A DNA stretch of 64,000 nt from Schistocephalus solidus (lineage: Eukaryota; Platyhelminthes; Cestoda; Diphyllobothriidea; Diphyllobothriidae). Below the pieces are notes generated by a model. The model saw only the letters and a program-made list of their open reading frames with translations. It was not told where the DNA came from and searched no databases. Position 1 is the stretch's first letter. The number at the start of each line of letters is the position of its first letter. The translations under genes were made by a program, and so were the position numbers. The DNA lies in the NCBI GenBank assembly GCA_017591395.1, contig WEDG01006564.1, forward strand, positions 52,479-116,478. Reading direction: 5' to 3'. Below are positions 48,591 through 59,665 of the stretch, piece by piece.

Positions 48591-50477
48591 AAGTGGTTGG
48601 GGGGCGAACAAGGCAGCCTTAGTGGAATTCCTTGTCTATTTTCATTTTCCAAACAGACCACCAAGCGGTATTCCTATGAAGGCGTTCAGTGTATTGATTT
48701 CGGCCTATAAAGCTAGAGGTTTTTACTCAGCTGGTAGAGCCTTAAGCTCCTTGACCAACCGTTTCGCCTGGATTAAGATCGGAGTGGGAGTGATTGAAGA
48801 AAGCAAAGCAAACACCTCAAGCCTAGCAAATACCTCAAACTGGTCAGGAACTAATGTTTGCGTTTTCCCTCTCTCCCTTCCTTTAGCAATAAATACGTGA
48901 GATGAGGCCGTAAGGCTTTCTCCAAGGCCCCATAAAGAGGTTATTTACGGAGAAGGGATCAGGAAAAGACCTCTGGAGGTTATAAGCTTTCAGCTGCCTC
49001 GTATGCGTGCAACCTCCTTGCAACCACTCCCAAATGCATGGGGCTGGTGGTGTGAAAACCACCTGTTCATTATGCAGGTACACACCCCGTCACAGTGCCC
49101 GCATCGGCAAACAGGTGTTCTCGCTCGCTCGCACGCAGTTGTGTCGAACTTTAAACAGCACAGTACTGCGCGCAGGCGGGCGGGCGGGCGAAGGTTATGC
49201 ATGACGGTCGTGCTAACTGCCGCGTACATATTGTCTCGGAGAAGCTGGTCAATTCGAAGGCTGCCACGTGCTTAGGAATCACTTATATGTGGATGATAAG
49301 CTAAACAATGCCGTTAGTTCTGCCCTAGTGTATTTCATTTGGAGCGAGAATGGCAACATTGATGGCAGGTTCATGAAAAGGTGTGTCACTTGTCCCCACA
49401 CGGAGCGACTACTTCTCAGTTTTAATTGCCAGCATTCTGCGGCCATATGACGTTCGCTTTGAAGTAACTATCACGTCAGACGGCTGAAAGAATTCGGTGA
49501 GAAAGGCAATTTTTAGGGAAAGAAGTTGTGGATTTCGAGAATGTGGAACTTACTGATATGAGACTTAGTAACGGTGGCATTTAAGATGCTGTCATATGCT
49601 TTTTGGTATATTAAACGGAATTACAGTTTTTAGCTCATCCTCATGCAACTTGTTTATTATTGTTAGTAGAAGGCTCTTATTCGCAATCGACCCTTAATGC
49701 TGCAGGCAAATATACAGCGGCCAGAAGAACGAATCGGTTTACGATAGTAAGTGACCAGACACTTAGAGATTTAGATTTATCTAAGTATTTCAATTTAGTG
49801 ACAAAAGTTCACTGAAAACACGGATTGTATTGAACAATTCAGGTGGGATTCATTCCCACAAATTTACTTGTGGTCGTGCCCGCGAGCGAATTTTTGTACG
49901 ACAAACGCCTTTGATTAATTGTGCCATTAAAGCATGCTTTATGTGCTTCTTGGGGGCGCACATACCATATCATCAGTCTGTTCGCCATTCAGCCAACACA
50001 GGAACCCATTATTCATGGAAGTATTTCACTGTAGCTCACTGATGCGGTTGATGGTGTTTTCAATATTGGGGAATCACCGGTGTTTTCTTTGGACTTTCTT
50101 TTAGGTCTCCTCCCTATGAATGCAGTAATGACTGAGCGAACTTGCAATCAATCATCTGGCAGATGACGTGCGTTGTAGAATGGTTGGCAACATTGTGCCT
50201 GTGTTAGAGAATGCGTCTTCATTGAAATGGTCATTTAGTTGCGACGTTCGACATAGCTATCAGTTGCCCGTAGAAATTGCGCATGTTAGTTTACGAAGCT
50301 CAGCTAGGATCAATCGTGATAGATTTTCGGAAGTAAAGTAAATGAAATTTCTTTATACAGCCATAAGGACAGTTTTGTCAAGACGTGCATATAAGTGTTC
50401 ATTATTTCATGAAGCAAGTAATCAAACAACGTATACGTGCAGGTAGTGGGAAACGAAAACGGGCCTTCCAACCTATT
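48591..50477. other. No recognisable gene; GC-rich patch
   Basis: A GC-rich patch with a GGCGGGCGGGCGGGCG run lies near 49172-49190. A possible donor at 49747 (GTAAGT) follows a 41-base open stretch without coding support. Nothing else is recognised. Confidence 0.35.
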
Positions 50478-50619
50478 ACTCATATTGTTCTAACCAACAG
50501 TTCGTGGGTTTAAACCTCGGGTGCTGCAACACCTGGGGTTGAGTATGTCTAGCTAATGACGGCCAATAAGCCAGAAATGGTCGTTCTTGTTTCCCTTATC
50601 TTTTTACGTCATGCTATTC

Positions 50620-50622
<3 letters not shown>
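50478..50622 (+). repeat. tRNA-Arg-type repeat interrupted by a TA tract
   Basis: tRNA-like part (TTCTAACCAACAGTTCGTGGG, with a B-box-like GGTTTAAACC), then CTAATGA, GGCCAATAAGCC and an intact GAAATGG, then the TTTCCCTTATC phrase. The repeat ends in TCTGCATATATA, where the TA tract and family R begin. Confidence 0.7.
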
Positions 50623-50662
<40 letters not shown>

Positions 50663-50907
50663 AAGACGTTATACAGTACTTCCGACATAGATACTAGCTA
50701 AAAGCCCAGACACGTGTTTCGCCGATGTTTCTGCTGCTGTGTGACACAGCAACGAGGGGTTCGGCTCCTCAGTGGGTCCCCCAGCGTTCTCTATGCGGTT
50801 TCTGGTATATGGACTCCAGAGAATAATCGGGTGAATAATTTCTGAAATTATTAAGTGCAGGACATGGAGTCAGGTGATTCGGACATGACTTTTTAGGGTC
50901 AGATCCG

Positions 50908-50968
<61 letters not shown>
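50623..50968 (-). repeat. Family R hammerhead repeat between two TA tracts
   Basis: TA runs at 50623-50658 and 50910-50968 enclose about 250 bases of family R (50659-50909), the best-preserved copy in the window. It has no PLE coding sequence nearby, so family R can exist on its own. Confidence 0.88.
50705..50776 (-). ncRNA. Hammerhead-ribozyme-like motif (best copy, family R)
   Basis: Minus strand: stem I CCCA (50776-50773) with TGGG (50708-50705), core CTGAGGA (50772-50766), stem II GCCGA (50765-50761) with TCGGC (50725-50721), GAAA (50720-50717), stem III ACACGTGT (50717-50710) and GTC triplet. The stem II loop contains a TGCTGTGT/ACACAGCA hairpin. All positions needed for a type I hammerhead are present, including the G-C closing pair of stem II. 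The self-complementary stem III favours a dimeric form. Cleavage is predicted after the C of GTC. Confidence 0.75.
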
Positions 50969-50970
<2 letters not shown>

Positions 50971-51164
50971 ACCGAACAAGTTCTGTATTAAGTTACATTG
51001 AAACGCTGCCGCCACCCTCTGCTCTTGTAGCTTGGTAGAATTCGACCTGGTTAGGTGGTTTATCTGTTCATGACCCCCAGCACCCAAACGGCAAGTTAAT
51101 TGGATCGGTGTTAGCCAATTCCTGTGTGAAGATATGTACATAAATATACGATAAGCAGGAACCA

Positions 51165-51480
51165 ACAAATACAAGGGAGACCTAAATGGCAAATTCTGGT
51201 GTGTATACACAAGATGTAAACCCACGGCCTTTGGTTATTGCGTTTAACAGCATGTCATTAAGCTACGGATCCATTGTTCTGTCGGTGTTCGATCGAAAAT
51301 ATGAATTATGATATAGGGATGTTCACCGATCTGGCTACGGAAGATGTATGTTCCGTTGTGCCCTGAAGCTCACTTAAGAGGATGCGCATAGCGAATTGGG
51401 GACTATGATGATAAGGTTGAACCGAAATGGCGATTTCTGGCTTATTAGCCGTCATCAATCATACTCAATCATGTATATTC
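51165..51480 (-). repeat. tRNA-Arg-type repeat, just over one unit
   Basis: Minus-strand order: hammerhead remnant (51475-51422, GATGACGGCTAATAAGCC and GAAATCGCCATT), linker (51390-51290), damaged tRNA-like part (51275-51220) and the start of a second hammerhead region (51205-51170). The two ends therefore repeat, again implying tandem units. The spacing is shortened by deletions. Confidence 0.7.
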
Positions 51481-52099
51481 TTTGACTCGCTGAATTGTTC
51501 AAAATGTGCTCTTGCGTACATGCCCTAATCTAAACTTATTTTTGGACTATCATTATTGAAGCGTTTTGTCAAGCATTTTGACAAATAAAAGATAGAAAAA
51601 CAGTTTTAAAAATGCTCCCCGTGATATTGGTAATCGAAGAAAAGGAACATCACTTCTACGAAGGAATTTCATCGAACTTCCATTTTATAGCCATAGTAAA
51701 CGATTTAATGCTTTATGCTTTGCTTTCCCTTTAAATTCGCATTTATAGATTGCAGTATATGAAACGTTCATATTTTTACTTAAGTTCTTTTTAACTTTTT
51801 TCATGGCATCATTCATGCATATGCCGTCTAAGTTGATTTACCGGTGACATTTGACGGTCACAAGCGATGATATCTACCGTGCGACCCACAGTAAGACGAA
51901 AGCAGGGACGGTGACATGCACGGGAATTACTTCATGCCGAAAATAGGCTTGCGAATCATCTACCGTAATTTAGTCCTCCTCACCTATATGGACCGGGCTG
52001 AGTACTAAACTAGTGACACTAAAACTGACAAAATCTCCGCTCAACCTTTACGTTAGCCCTCGATTGTAGTGATTATTTACGTGAAAACCTGTTTATTTC
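51481..52099. other. No recognisable feature
   Basis: No motif or repeat identified. Confidence 0.4.
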
Positions 52100-52300
52100 T
52101 GCACTCACGGGAATGAGCGTGCCTGGCTAATGAAGACTAATAAGCCAAAAATGGCCATTTCAGTCGCCCTTGGGGTCTGTCGACAGTGCTTATCTGCCTG
52201 CAATGTTAGTCGCTGTACGGCCCGTGACGATGCTCGAGAGTGAACTCCAAGCCAGAACGGGACGAGTGTGTTCCGTAACCGATCGTTTAGCGCGCATCCA
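52100..52300 (+). repeat. tRNA-Arg-type repeat: hammerhead and linker part
   Basis: CTGG, a mutated CTAATGA, AATAAGCC, a GAAA box mutated to AAAA, ATGGCCATT and TCAGTC (stem I still pairs CTGG with TCAG), then the linker with CTCGAGAGTGAACTCC and the CCGTAACCGATCG phrase. No tRNA-like part. Confidence 0.7.
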
Positions 52301-54359
52301 TTATTGCTTAAAAAGCATATACCCTCAGCCACACCTATGTTCAAACTTGATGAGCAGCGTATAACATCCTCCTGCTAGCGTAGAGAAAGTTTTGATTTTA
52401 ACTCGACGGAATGAATACAGCATGCAGTTTCAAAACCCTGAATGTAAGCGTAACGGCAGGTCGGTTACAAAACCACTCGTTACTACGACAAATTTCTTTT
52501 AAAATTGAAATGTAATCTAATTTCAAGTATAAAATGTGAATAAGACGTATTTTTTTAACCAACTGAGAATATTTTGTGCAACTTTTTCCATGAAATATAT
52601 TTGTATTTTAAGGACATCGAAAATCATTGCGAAAAATCGTTTTATTTACGAAGTAATTTTTACCGTATGATTTATGCAGGTGACCATAGAAGCTTGATCA
52701 AATGTCCTCATACTGACAGGAATGCAATGTCTTGAGATTATACTGCACGATGACTAATCTCAAGAACCTACTTAAGTAATTGTTGCGAACATAAAACACA
52801 TTTCAGAATATCAGCTAACATTATTTGAGATAACACATCTAACAAACTAAGCGCTTGTTACAGTTTTATGAGGGATTATTATCCGACATATGGCGAATAG
52901 ATTCTTGCTTCATGCCAGGATGCGATTTGTTCTGTTTTATTACACATTACCTCTGACAGAAGCCCTGGCTTTGCAACCACTCTGTCTAGCCTGACATAAT
53001 GATTTTACTATAAAATAAAACGGATTTGCTTAGAACTTTAACTGTATAGAGTTGAAATAAGTTCAAACGTGGAGTCCAGGCACCAATGCAGAAGAAATTG
53101 GCAGGATTGCTGGAACAGGGGTTTGGCTCGACTGACGCTTTGGGATTCACACGCTAAAGTGTCATCAGTAACAGAATAAGTTTGGAGTTAGGCAAATAAA
53201 AATCTCATTCCATTGACCACATGTCCTTCTTCCAGGAAGTATTTTCTGTGGACGCCTTTGCCTATCAAAATAAACCAACTACTTGAGTCTAACGCATCCT
53301 TCCTTTCGACGAAATAGCTCCGAGAAACAGTATTCAAGCAAATACAAGAAGACTTTGTCACAAATAACTGAACAAAAGCCACATTTTTAGATATCTTGGT
53401 GCCCATTGCGCGTTCCACAGGACAAGGCTTCCGCGGAACTCTTCGGTCTCTGCATCACACTGTTTGGACAAGGATATAATACCACTATCGGACTTCTTTG
53501 CAGAGCCTGCTTTTCGAAACTTTGTGCCAACTGACAATCAGCCAAGCGTTGGCTGCGTAGACCATCAACCAGTAGATTTACAGTGACACGTCGAAGGACT
53601 GGTTCAAAAATCAACCGGCTAATAGCTATGTTGCAAGCCTCTTCTTTAGGCCCAGTGGACAGGACGTTTTGCTGGCGGTTTGTCCAATTTGCACCTCAGG
53701 GTCGATAGAGAGTTCAGTTAAGCAGCAGTCAACTATATGTCGGCCCTCAGTTTCCCTTCGAATTCAACTGCATTATCGCGACCGTAGCAGGCCCTGTTTT
53801 GGGGTGTTGGTTGGTACCACCAAGGGGCCAGACCACTCCACGCCATTTGGTGGTGTGATTTACAGGGTTGAACGTAGATACCAGACAGGAGCCGCCTGCT
53901 GGGGTGGCCGCTGCGCTGACTTGTTGCGCAGTAACTCAAGACAACCTTTGTTCTGCATTGCTCACATTCAGTGCAGTTTTTGAGATCAAGACTCACCCGC
54001 TGACAACTTATGAACTCACACTGGATGGTTTTTCATAAATTCAGTCAATCAAAAATCATAACTTAAATCATGTGGTAATCACAATATGTCATTGTTTAGA
54101 AAAAGGAACAATTTGACAGTTATGACTGAGGTTAGCTATGCCCATTAGCCAAAGCTCTATTCTGGCCATCCTGGGTGCAACAGCAACCCGTTCTCCCTTT
54201 TCGTAAACTAAATTTACTTTATTTTCACTTCTAGTGACCATCGTGGGTTAAAAACCTCTTGCAGAATAAAAACGTTAACTGTAAATTCCAACGGGGTCCA
54301 TCGTGTGCACTAAACTAGGGTGATCGCAGGGATGGTGACTTGCGCTTGAATTAGATTAT
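52301..54359. other. No recognisable gene in about 2 kb
   Basis: Open frames on both strands at 53188-53996 have no recognisable domain and no supported splice sites. Confidence 0.35.
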
Positions 54360-54650
54360 AATAGTAACAGACTTGCGTTGCATTTGCCACACTCACTCCC
54401 GCATGCCACCACGACTCCCTCGGATCCCACGGTCTATGAATGCTATAAAGGCCACACTAAGAAGGAGCCATTGCAGCCTGTCGGCCACTCTACACAAACA
54501 CACACTGAACTAACCAAGCGGGCCTAGTTATCCCGTCAGTTGGAACCCTTCCAAGCTTTTGGTTTCAAGCGCGTCAGATTGCATATAGTGAAGAGAATGC
54601 GCTGAGCCGTTGGCCTCACTCTCTTCTTTAATCCCTGGCCACAGCCACAT
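54360..54650 (-). repeat. Family C block with B start
   Basis: Complement of 34900-35170: it contains the CGGATCCCACGG, AAGGAGCCATTGCA and CAAGCGCGTCAGATTG phrases in reverse order. This shows that block C is dispersed and not only part of the local 1050-bp duplication. Confidence 0.75.
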
Positions 54651-55335
54651 TCCAAAGCAAGTATAAAGAATAAATTATTCGAGTAAATTAATTGTTATCA
54701 TATGAAACTGTGTTTTCTAGGTTGAACTGCTGTAGGTCAGGAGCAGGCTTTTATGGATCTTTCGATTCAACCACGTCTCTTTAGGACCTCGTGTGTATTT
54801 TAGCTCGCACATTGTACACTCACAACCTGCTCCTTACAGAGGATAATTGAGGAAAGTGGTGGTGGTGGTGTTTATTATTATTCTGATTTTGATTATTATT
54901 TTTAGTATTATTATCGGATAATAAGTTATCACTTAGAGTATGATTTTAAGACAAATGCTCACTTTGATACCAGAATCGTTAGCTTCCACCTGTTTGGTGT
55001 CTCCTCAGTTTTATTCCTCATCCTGCACGTTGAGCGTACAGTACAGTATTGTGAGTACGGGTAACTAAATGGCTCCGCTATATACTACTGCATGACTTGC
55101 TAAGGGGTAAGTTTATGCATGGCGGTTACTTTGTCTGTTCTTTGCTCATACTCTTAAGGCGAAAGGTCTAACACAAAAAACAATCCGCATCCACTCGTAA
55201 AACTTCGCAAAAACTCTTATACCATTAAAAAAGCGTACGAAATATTCTTATCAGGTATTCTTTCCGGTTGAAGCATAAGATGGTCTATGGTGCTTAAGCA
55301 GGCCGTGCTCAAAGTAGTTTTTCTTCCTCTTTTAG
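54651..55335. other. Probable intron; simple-sequence patch; unproven exon
   Basis: A GGT/ATT trinucleotide-rich patch lies at 54858-54915. At 55009-55050, 42 bases (14 codons, phase 0) are bounded by a good acceptor (GGTGTCTCCTCAG) and a perfect GTGAGT donor. The peptide contains a single CTLSV motif that only weakly resembles the end of a first C1 domain. Confidence 0.35.
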
Positions 55336-55407
55336 CTCTCCGTCCGATGTCGCGCTACCTTTCGAGAGGCTGGATCGCAGAATTACCGTGAATCTGCCAA
55401 GATTGCG
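55336..55407 (+). CDS. Diacylglycerol kinase (zeta/iota class), exon between C1 domains
   Basis: Diacylglycerol kinases phosphorylate diacylglycerol to phosphatidic acid at membranes, ending diacylglycerol signalling. This 72-base exon (24 codons, phase 0 at both ends) has acceptor CTCTTTTAG and perfect donor GTAAGT. It encodes LSVRCRATFREAGSQN followed by YRESAKIA, matching the segment of zeta/iota enzymes that joins the end of the first cysteine-rich domain (its last zinc Cys in VRC) to the second, where vertebrate proteins read close to FRCKPTFRESGS. The next exon (58051) continues the alignment directly with HHW. The preceding exon, which should carry most of the first C1 domain, was not identified. 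Confidence 0.85.
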
Positions 55408-55511
55408 GTAAGTGGACATTATGCAGACACGATGATCAAGCATCACTGAGTGGGTTTAAAGACCGGTTGATGAACGACAATTTTAAGTTGACATTTTTCT
55501 GAACCGATCTT

Positions 55512-55895
55512 GACAATCAGAGCGCAGGGTGCGGGGCTCTAGAGTGAGTCCCAAGGCACAGATTAGTGAGTACTATAACTGATCGATGAGCACCTACTTA
55601 CCACGCTTAATATTCCCGATCGAAAATGGCAAGACAATGAGCTTGTGATGCAGTGGATGGAGCGTTGGACATCTAATAAACAGGTCGCGTGTTCGAGCTT
55701 CGTGTGCTGCAAGACCTGGGGGTTGGGTATTGCTTGCTGATGAAGCTCAATAAGCCAGAAACGAACATTGCTATATCGCTAGTCTTTTTCGATGATGTTA
55801 TTCTGCCTTTATCATTAGCAGCCTTGGGACTGCTTGTGTGGCTCGAGAGTGAGTCCTGTAGTCCATCGGTAACCGCCTACTTACCTGTGAAATTC
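55512..55895 (+). repeat. tRNA-Arg-type repeat, 1.2 tandem units
   Basis: The linker phrase GAGTGAGTCC occurs at 55542 and again at 55847, giving a 305-base unit. Between them: tRNA-like part (about 55640-55710; GATGGAGCGTTGGACATCTAA and GTGTTCGAGC), then a hammerhead region with intact CTGATGA (about 55737-55743) and GAAA (about 55759-55762), then CTGCCTTTATCATTAGC and the second linker. Stem I no longer pairs, so this copy is probably inactive. It sits in the intron between 55407 and 58051. Confidence 0.85.
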
Positions 55896-57627
55896 ATGAA
55901 GTTTCGCCAACTTATGATACTACTTTGAGGTTCAGCGGTTGATAACATTTTATTGTTAGAACCTGTTATCTCTGAGTACACTTTTGGTATTAGTGTGCCT
56001 TTCAAATGCTCTCTCCGTTTTAGTTCAGACTTAGCAGCCAAAGTTCATTTTAATAAATATATAACGAAAAAATTAATATACTATTGGAAGTCCTTCTTGT
56101 AACTAAAAGGACCTATTGAAGTCAACTTTCAGGATTTATCTGTTTTGGTCATAAATGCTTAGTCCTTCCTTACAAATGAAGACTTTCATCAAGACTGATG
56201 ACAACCGCTTTTTGCGCAGGAAACCTACAAAATGTGTATCTTTCTTTCTGCTTGCACTTGCAACTTCTCAGCCACATGACCAAAGCAGGTTGCTGCTAAT
56301 GTAAAAGAGACTAAACGTATGATAATAACACTCATTGACCCATCATCATCATCATCATCATCAACAGCCCTAGCAGCATCATCATCGTCATCACCACACC
56401 CATTTTCATCATTTAGTATTCTGTAGCTTTGGGTGTTGGTGTTGTCTGGGAAAACAATTGTATTTGCTGCACAAAATGCAGCAGAAAATACAAATATCGG
56501 AAAGCAATGTGGGTTTTATTAACTGATTAACGGAAAAATATTATGCTTAGTTATGAATAGAATTCTAAGCATAAACCAACCTTAAATGCTGGATTTTGCA
56601 TCTTCCAATCGCCTCTCACGGCTTGCTGTTTTTGTAGTTTTGTTAACCAGTACGAATAAAACTCTTTAAATTGAGTTGCATGCGTTGCAAGCGATACATC
56701 ATGCGTTCAAATTACGAAGCCTTCCTATGAATAAACATTGAATGCTTAATGTGGAATAAATGAACCACATGTAATCTAACCGTGCATTTCAAAAAACGTA
56801 AATCATACTTATGACCAAAAGAACTCATCGTGGAAGGATATGTCCAAACTGGGAACGAAACAGTTCTCTTATGTATAGCCTGTGCGAAGGAACAAGATAT
56901 TTAGGTTTCCTTCCGAAGAGCAAAATGTATATCTGCAGTCACTGATTATTCGTAAGCTGACAGGAGGGAGGTTATTTCGAATGACTTAACACGATATAAG
57001 TTGAGCAAATATATTTAGTGGGATTTTGCAGCCGGATTTATGGTGTTACTGTGTTTAGGAGATTTTTGAATCATAAAGCAAACATAAGAATACTGTTCGG
57101 TTTCCGGTGTGTTTTGTTTAGTTGAAACTGCAATTTTAGTCTTCCATACGATCTAAGTAAACATAATTACTGCTATGCTAGGAAAAAATATTATTTTATT
57201 ATTTTATTATTTATTCATTTTTGTTTATTTTTTAAAAAACATTTCATATTGCGAAGATTTAATCTAAGTAACGACTTGACTTTAATGAAACCACGTAAGG
57301 TCATATTTTCAAACGAAAGGCGTTTGGATGAAATCATCATTATTATAGTGGGGTCACATCTCATGCTTAAAACATTATAAAACTAAAATAATTGCTTGAA
57401 ATCAAACAATATTTCTCGGAGCCTGCTTACGGGATTATTTTAATAAAACCGTCTCTACGGCAATACGCCTTCAGCTCATACTAAAAACTTGAAAACCATA
57501 GGAAGATTTATCAAAAATATCTTAGTTAAGTATGTGGTTCAGTATTTAGGAAGAATGCGTTAAAGGCAAGGCATTTCACAACACAGGAATTGCGCTGTAA
57601 AAACATGTATTGATTAGTAGAGGATTT
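55896..57627. other. Intron sequence; small ATC run
   Basis: Intron between recognised kinase exons. It contains a short ATC microsatellite (56341-56392) and a T-rich ATTTT stretch (57182-57235). Confidence 0.5.
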
Positions 57628-57957
57628 CGGCAGATTTGAATAATTACTTTGACCCACTTGTAAAAACGTCGGCGGCCACAATGGGATTCGAACCCACGCC
57701 AGCAAGGAGAAGGCTTTAGTACAGCCCACGCTCTAGCCAACTGAGCTACGAGACCCCACCGGGAGCTGTGAGTTCAATCACACTTTGGTTCAAGTTTGCC
57801 CGCCCAGCCTACTGCAACGTATGGAATCCATCAATTCTAATACAATAAGCTGACTGCACAAGCAGGATTTCCTAAGCAATCAATCTAGAATCCACCAGAT
57901 AACTACCAGGCACAATTAATTAGCAGCAGATTTGAATAATTCCTTTGACCCAGTTAT
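57628..57957 (-). repeat. tRNA-like repeat flanked by a 30-base direct repeat
   Basis: CAGATTTGAATAATT followed by CTTTGACCCA occurs at 57631 and again near 57928, about 297 bases apart. Between them on the minus strand is a tRNA-like sequence (57673-57755) and about 170 bases of unknown sequence. The direct repeats could be a long target-site duplication or the ends of a tandem unit. Confidence 0.6.
57673..57755 (-). pseudogene. tRNA-like sequence (pseudogene or SINE head)
   Basis: Minus strand: GGTCTCG acceptor half, TAGCTCAGTTGGCTAGAGC D arm (a good A box), a poorly formed anticodon arm, a 13-base variable region, T arm GTGGGTTCGAATCCCAT (a perfect B box) and a partly paired TGTGGCC acceptor half. 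The anticodon stem needs an extra base to pair and one acceptor pair is mismatched, so I do not call a functional tRNA. Pol III promoter boxes look intact. Confidence 0.6.
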
Positions 57958-58050
57958 TTATGGAAAATTTGAATGCATTTAAATTGTATAGCCCTTCGGA
58001 ATTTTTCGTCTTTTGCTTATAGTACGCCTGCACTCTTATATTTTTTCTAG

Positions 58051-58116
58051 ACGTCCATGAAGCATCACTGGATTGAAAGGCATCAGAAGGACCTGAAATG
58101 CAATGCGTGTGGAAAG
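58051..58116 (+). CDS. Diacylglycerol kinase exon: start of second C1 domain
   Basis: 66 bases, 22 codons, phase 0 at both ends, with acceptor TTTTTTCTAG and a weak but canonical GT donor (GTTTTTT). It encodes TSMKHHWIERHQKDLKCNAC followed by GK, matching the start of the extended C1 domain of zeta/iota diacylglycerol kinases (their pattern HHWxxRRxxxxKCxxCGK). The His of HHW and the Cys pair in KCNACGK are zinc ligands. It continues directly from exon 55336-55407 and into the microexon at 58929. The phases agree. Confidence 0.82.
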
Positions 58117-58928
58117 GTTTTTTGGACCTTTATGTATTTGCTTAAATATTAAAAATATTAGCACAATCACTCTTAAACCTACTTAAAATGCGATTCATTT
58201 GCTGAATGTATTAGCATTCTATGTTATGTGTTTCAAAACAAGCCCACACAGGTATTTTGGGCAACAAAATATGCGAAGTAGTCCCAAACCAAAGTTCAAC
58301 GTAATATTGCAGACTGTTTCAAACAATGCGGTTGTCCGGTATTTAATAATTTAATTTTCCAACGTATTGAGTAAGGTTGACAAAAATCTCATATCAGAAT
58401 AGTTAACCTTACTTTTAAGTTCATATCACTGGAAATAGGATAAATTGACATGCTTAGAAAAATTATTCTGTTGAGAATATTGAAACTTCTAAAATGACAG
58501 ATTGATTCCGTATTAACAATTTGGAAGAAGAATACGTAAATGTATGCGCAACTATAGCCTCAGAACTACAAATTTTCATTAAAATTTCATGGTGTTGGCA
58601 AAGAAGTTTTTAGGACCTACAAGAAAACGAAGCTACATTTCGGTGTAATTGAGGCTTGTGTCAATTTTTCCCTTTTAAATTATTATGTATTTCCCATTTT
58701 CTACTCCTTGTTTGGTGGTCAGAAGATAAACTAATAGCCTTAATTTTAAAGATATTTACAAAGAACCTTTTGTTAATCGTTTATGGGTGCTTGTAAGATT
58801 TGACAACTTGTCACCATTTTCATGACATGTTAATTTTAATTTTATTAATTTATTAATTTTATTTTTATTTAAATTAAATTAATTACGGCAACACAATGTA
58901 CGGTAATTAATTTTAATTTTAATTTTAG
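58117..58928. other. Short AT-rich intron
   Basis: The 3' end (58830-58928) is a TTAATTT-rich tract with a large AT palindrome that places the microexon acceptor beside a long T-rich stretch. Confidence 0.6.
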
Positions 58929-58955
58929 TCAACGCAAAACAAGTTCTTCTTCAAG
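58929..58955 (+). CDS. Diacylglycerol kinase 27-base microexon
   Basis: Nine codons, STQNKFFFK, between a TTTTAATTTTAG acceptor and a perfect GTGAGT donor, phase 0 at both ends. It aligns with the GFQQKFTFH-type segment that follows KCxxCGK in zeta/iota kinases. That placement, between exons whose ends flank exactly this gap, is the main support. A further short exon of about six to eight codons is needed to reach the next cysteine pair at 62177. Confidence 0.65.
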
Positions 58956-59499
58956 GTGAGTTTTAGTATCCGTGCTACACCAGAAATATTTGTTATATTT
59001 CATGATCAAACTTCCTATTTGGGCACCTAGGTTCACGGAAACTACCTTGAATCTACACATTCTGGCATGAGAAATACGCCTAGACTGAAATAGTCATTTC
59101 TGACTCAGAGCAGTATACTGCACATGGCCTTGGCTATCAAGTTACCTTTAGTTTGCTTTTTGCCCAACTGAAAATCTGTCAGGTCTAAATTTAACGCTTT
59201 TTTATTTCACAGACAGCGATGCCGTAGTTTGTATTTTTTTCGAAATTCAAGTCCACCGACATTTGGAAATGAGGTTTCTTGATCGTTCATCAAGAAATAA
59301 CACAGATTTATAATGAACATTCACTCCATCCTTTCAAAGCTCATGAGACGTAAGTCACTGCGTCATTTGCGCCTTGTTGGCCTTCATGACTCTCATTCTG
59401 CCAGTTTCGGAGGAATAGAAGTTAGTTCATTGAGACATGTTGGCTTATAATGGTTTCCATAAGTGCTTTAGCAGAGATTATTGTTAAATAGGCAATTAT

Positions 59500-59665
59500 T
59501 TGCCATACTAGACAACACAGGTAGTAGCTATAAGGTTAGACACGTGCCTTTCACCGATCTTATGCCGTTGCCTGACGCAGCTGCGGTGTTTTCGTCTGAT
59601 CAGTGGGTCCTCCAGCGGTGGGCCTCATCGGTTTTTCTGGTACATAAACCCCAATTTCCATCAGA
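59500..59665 (-). repeat. Diverged family R copy with hammerhead remnant
   Basis: Minus strand: GGACCCA, then CTGATCA (one change from CUGANGA), a long stem II region ending GATCGGT, GAAA, a GGCACGTG stem III and GTC, over about 59540-59612. The flank ending in CTGGTACATAAACC also matches family R. Stem I no longer pairs cleanly. Confidence 0.6.

Noticed and set aside
55009..55050. 42-base phase-0 segment with good splice sites upstream of the kinase exons
   Set aside because: Peptide similarity to the end of a first C1 domain is too weak and the spacing to the next conserved Cys is wrong. Noted only as a possibility.
57673..57755. Functional tRNA gene
   Set aside because: Good A and B boxes, but the anticodon arm needs an extra base and the acceptor stem has a mismatch.
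59213..59240. Possible exon reading DSDAVV to complete the kinase C1 domain
   Set aside because: Out of phase with both neighbours and without a usable GT donor at the required position.
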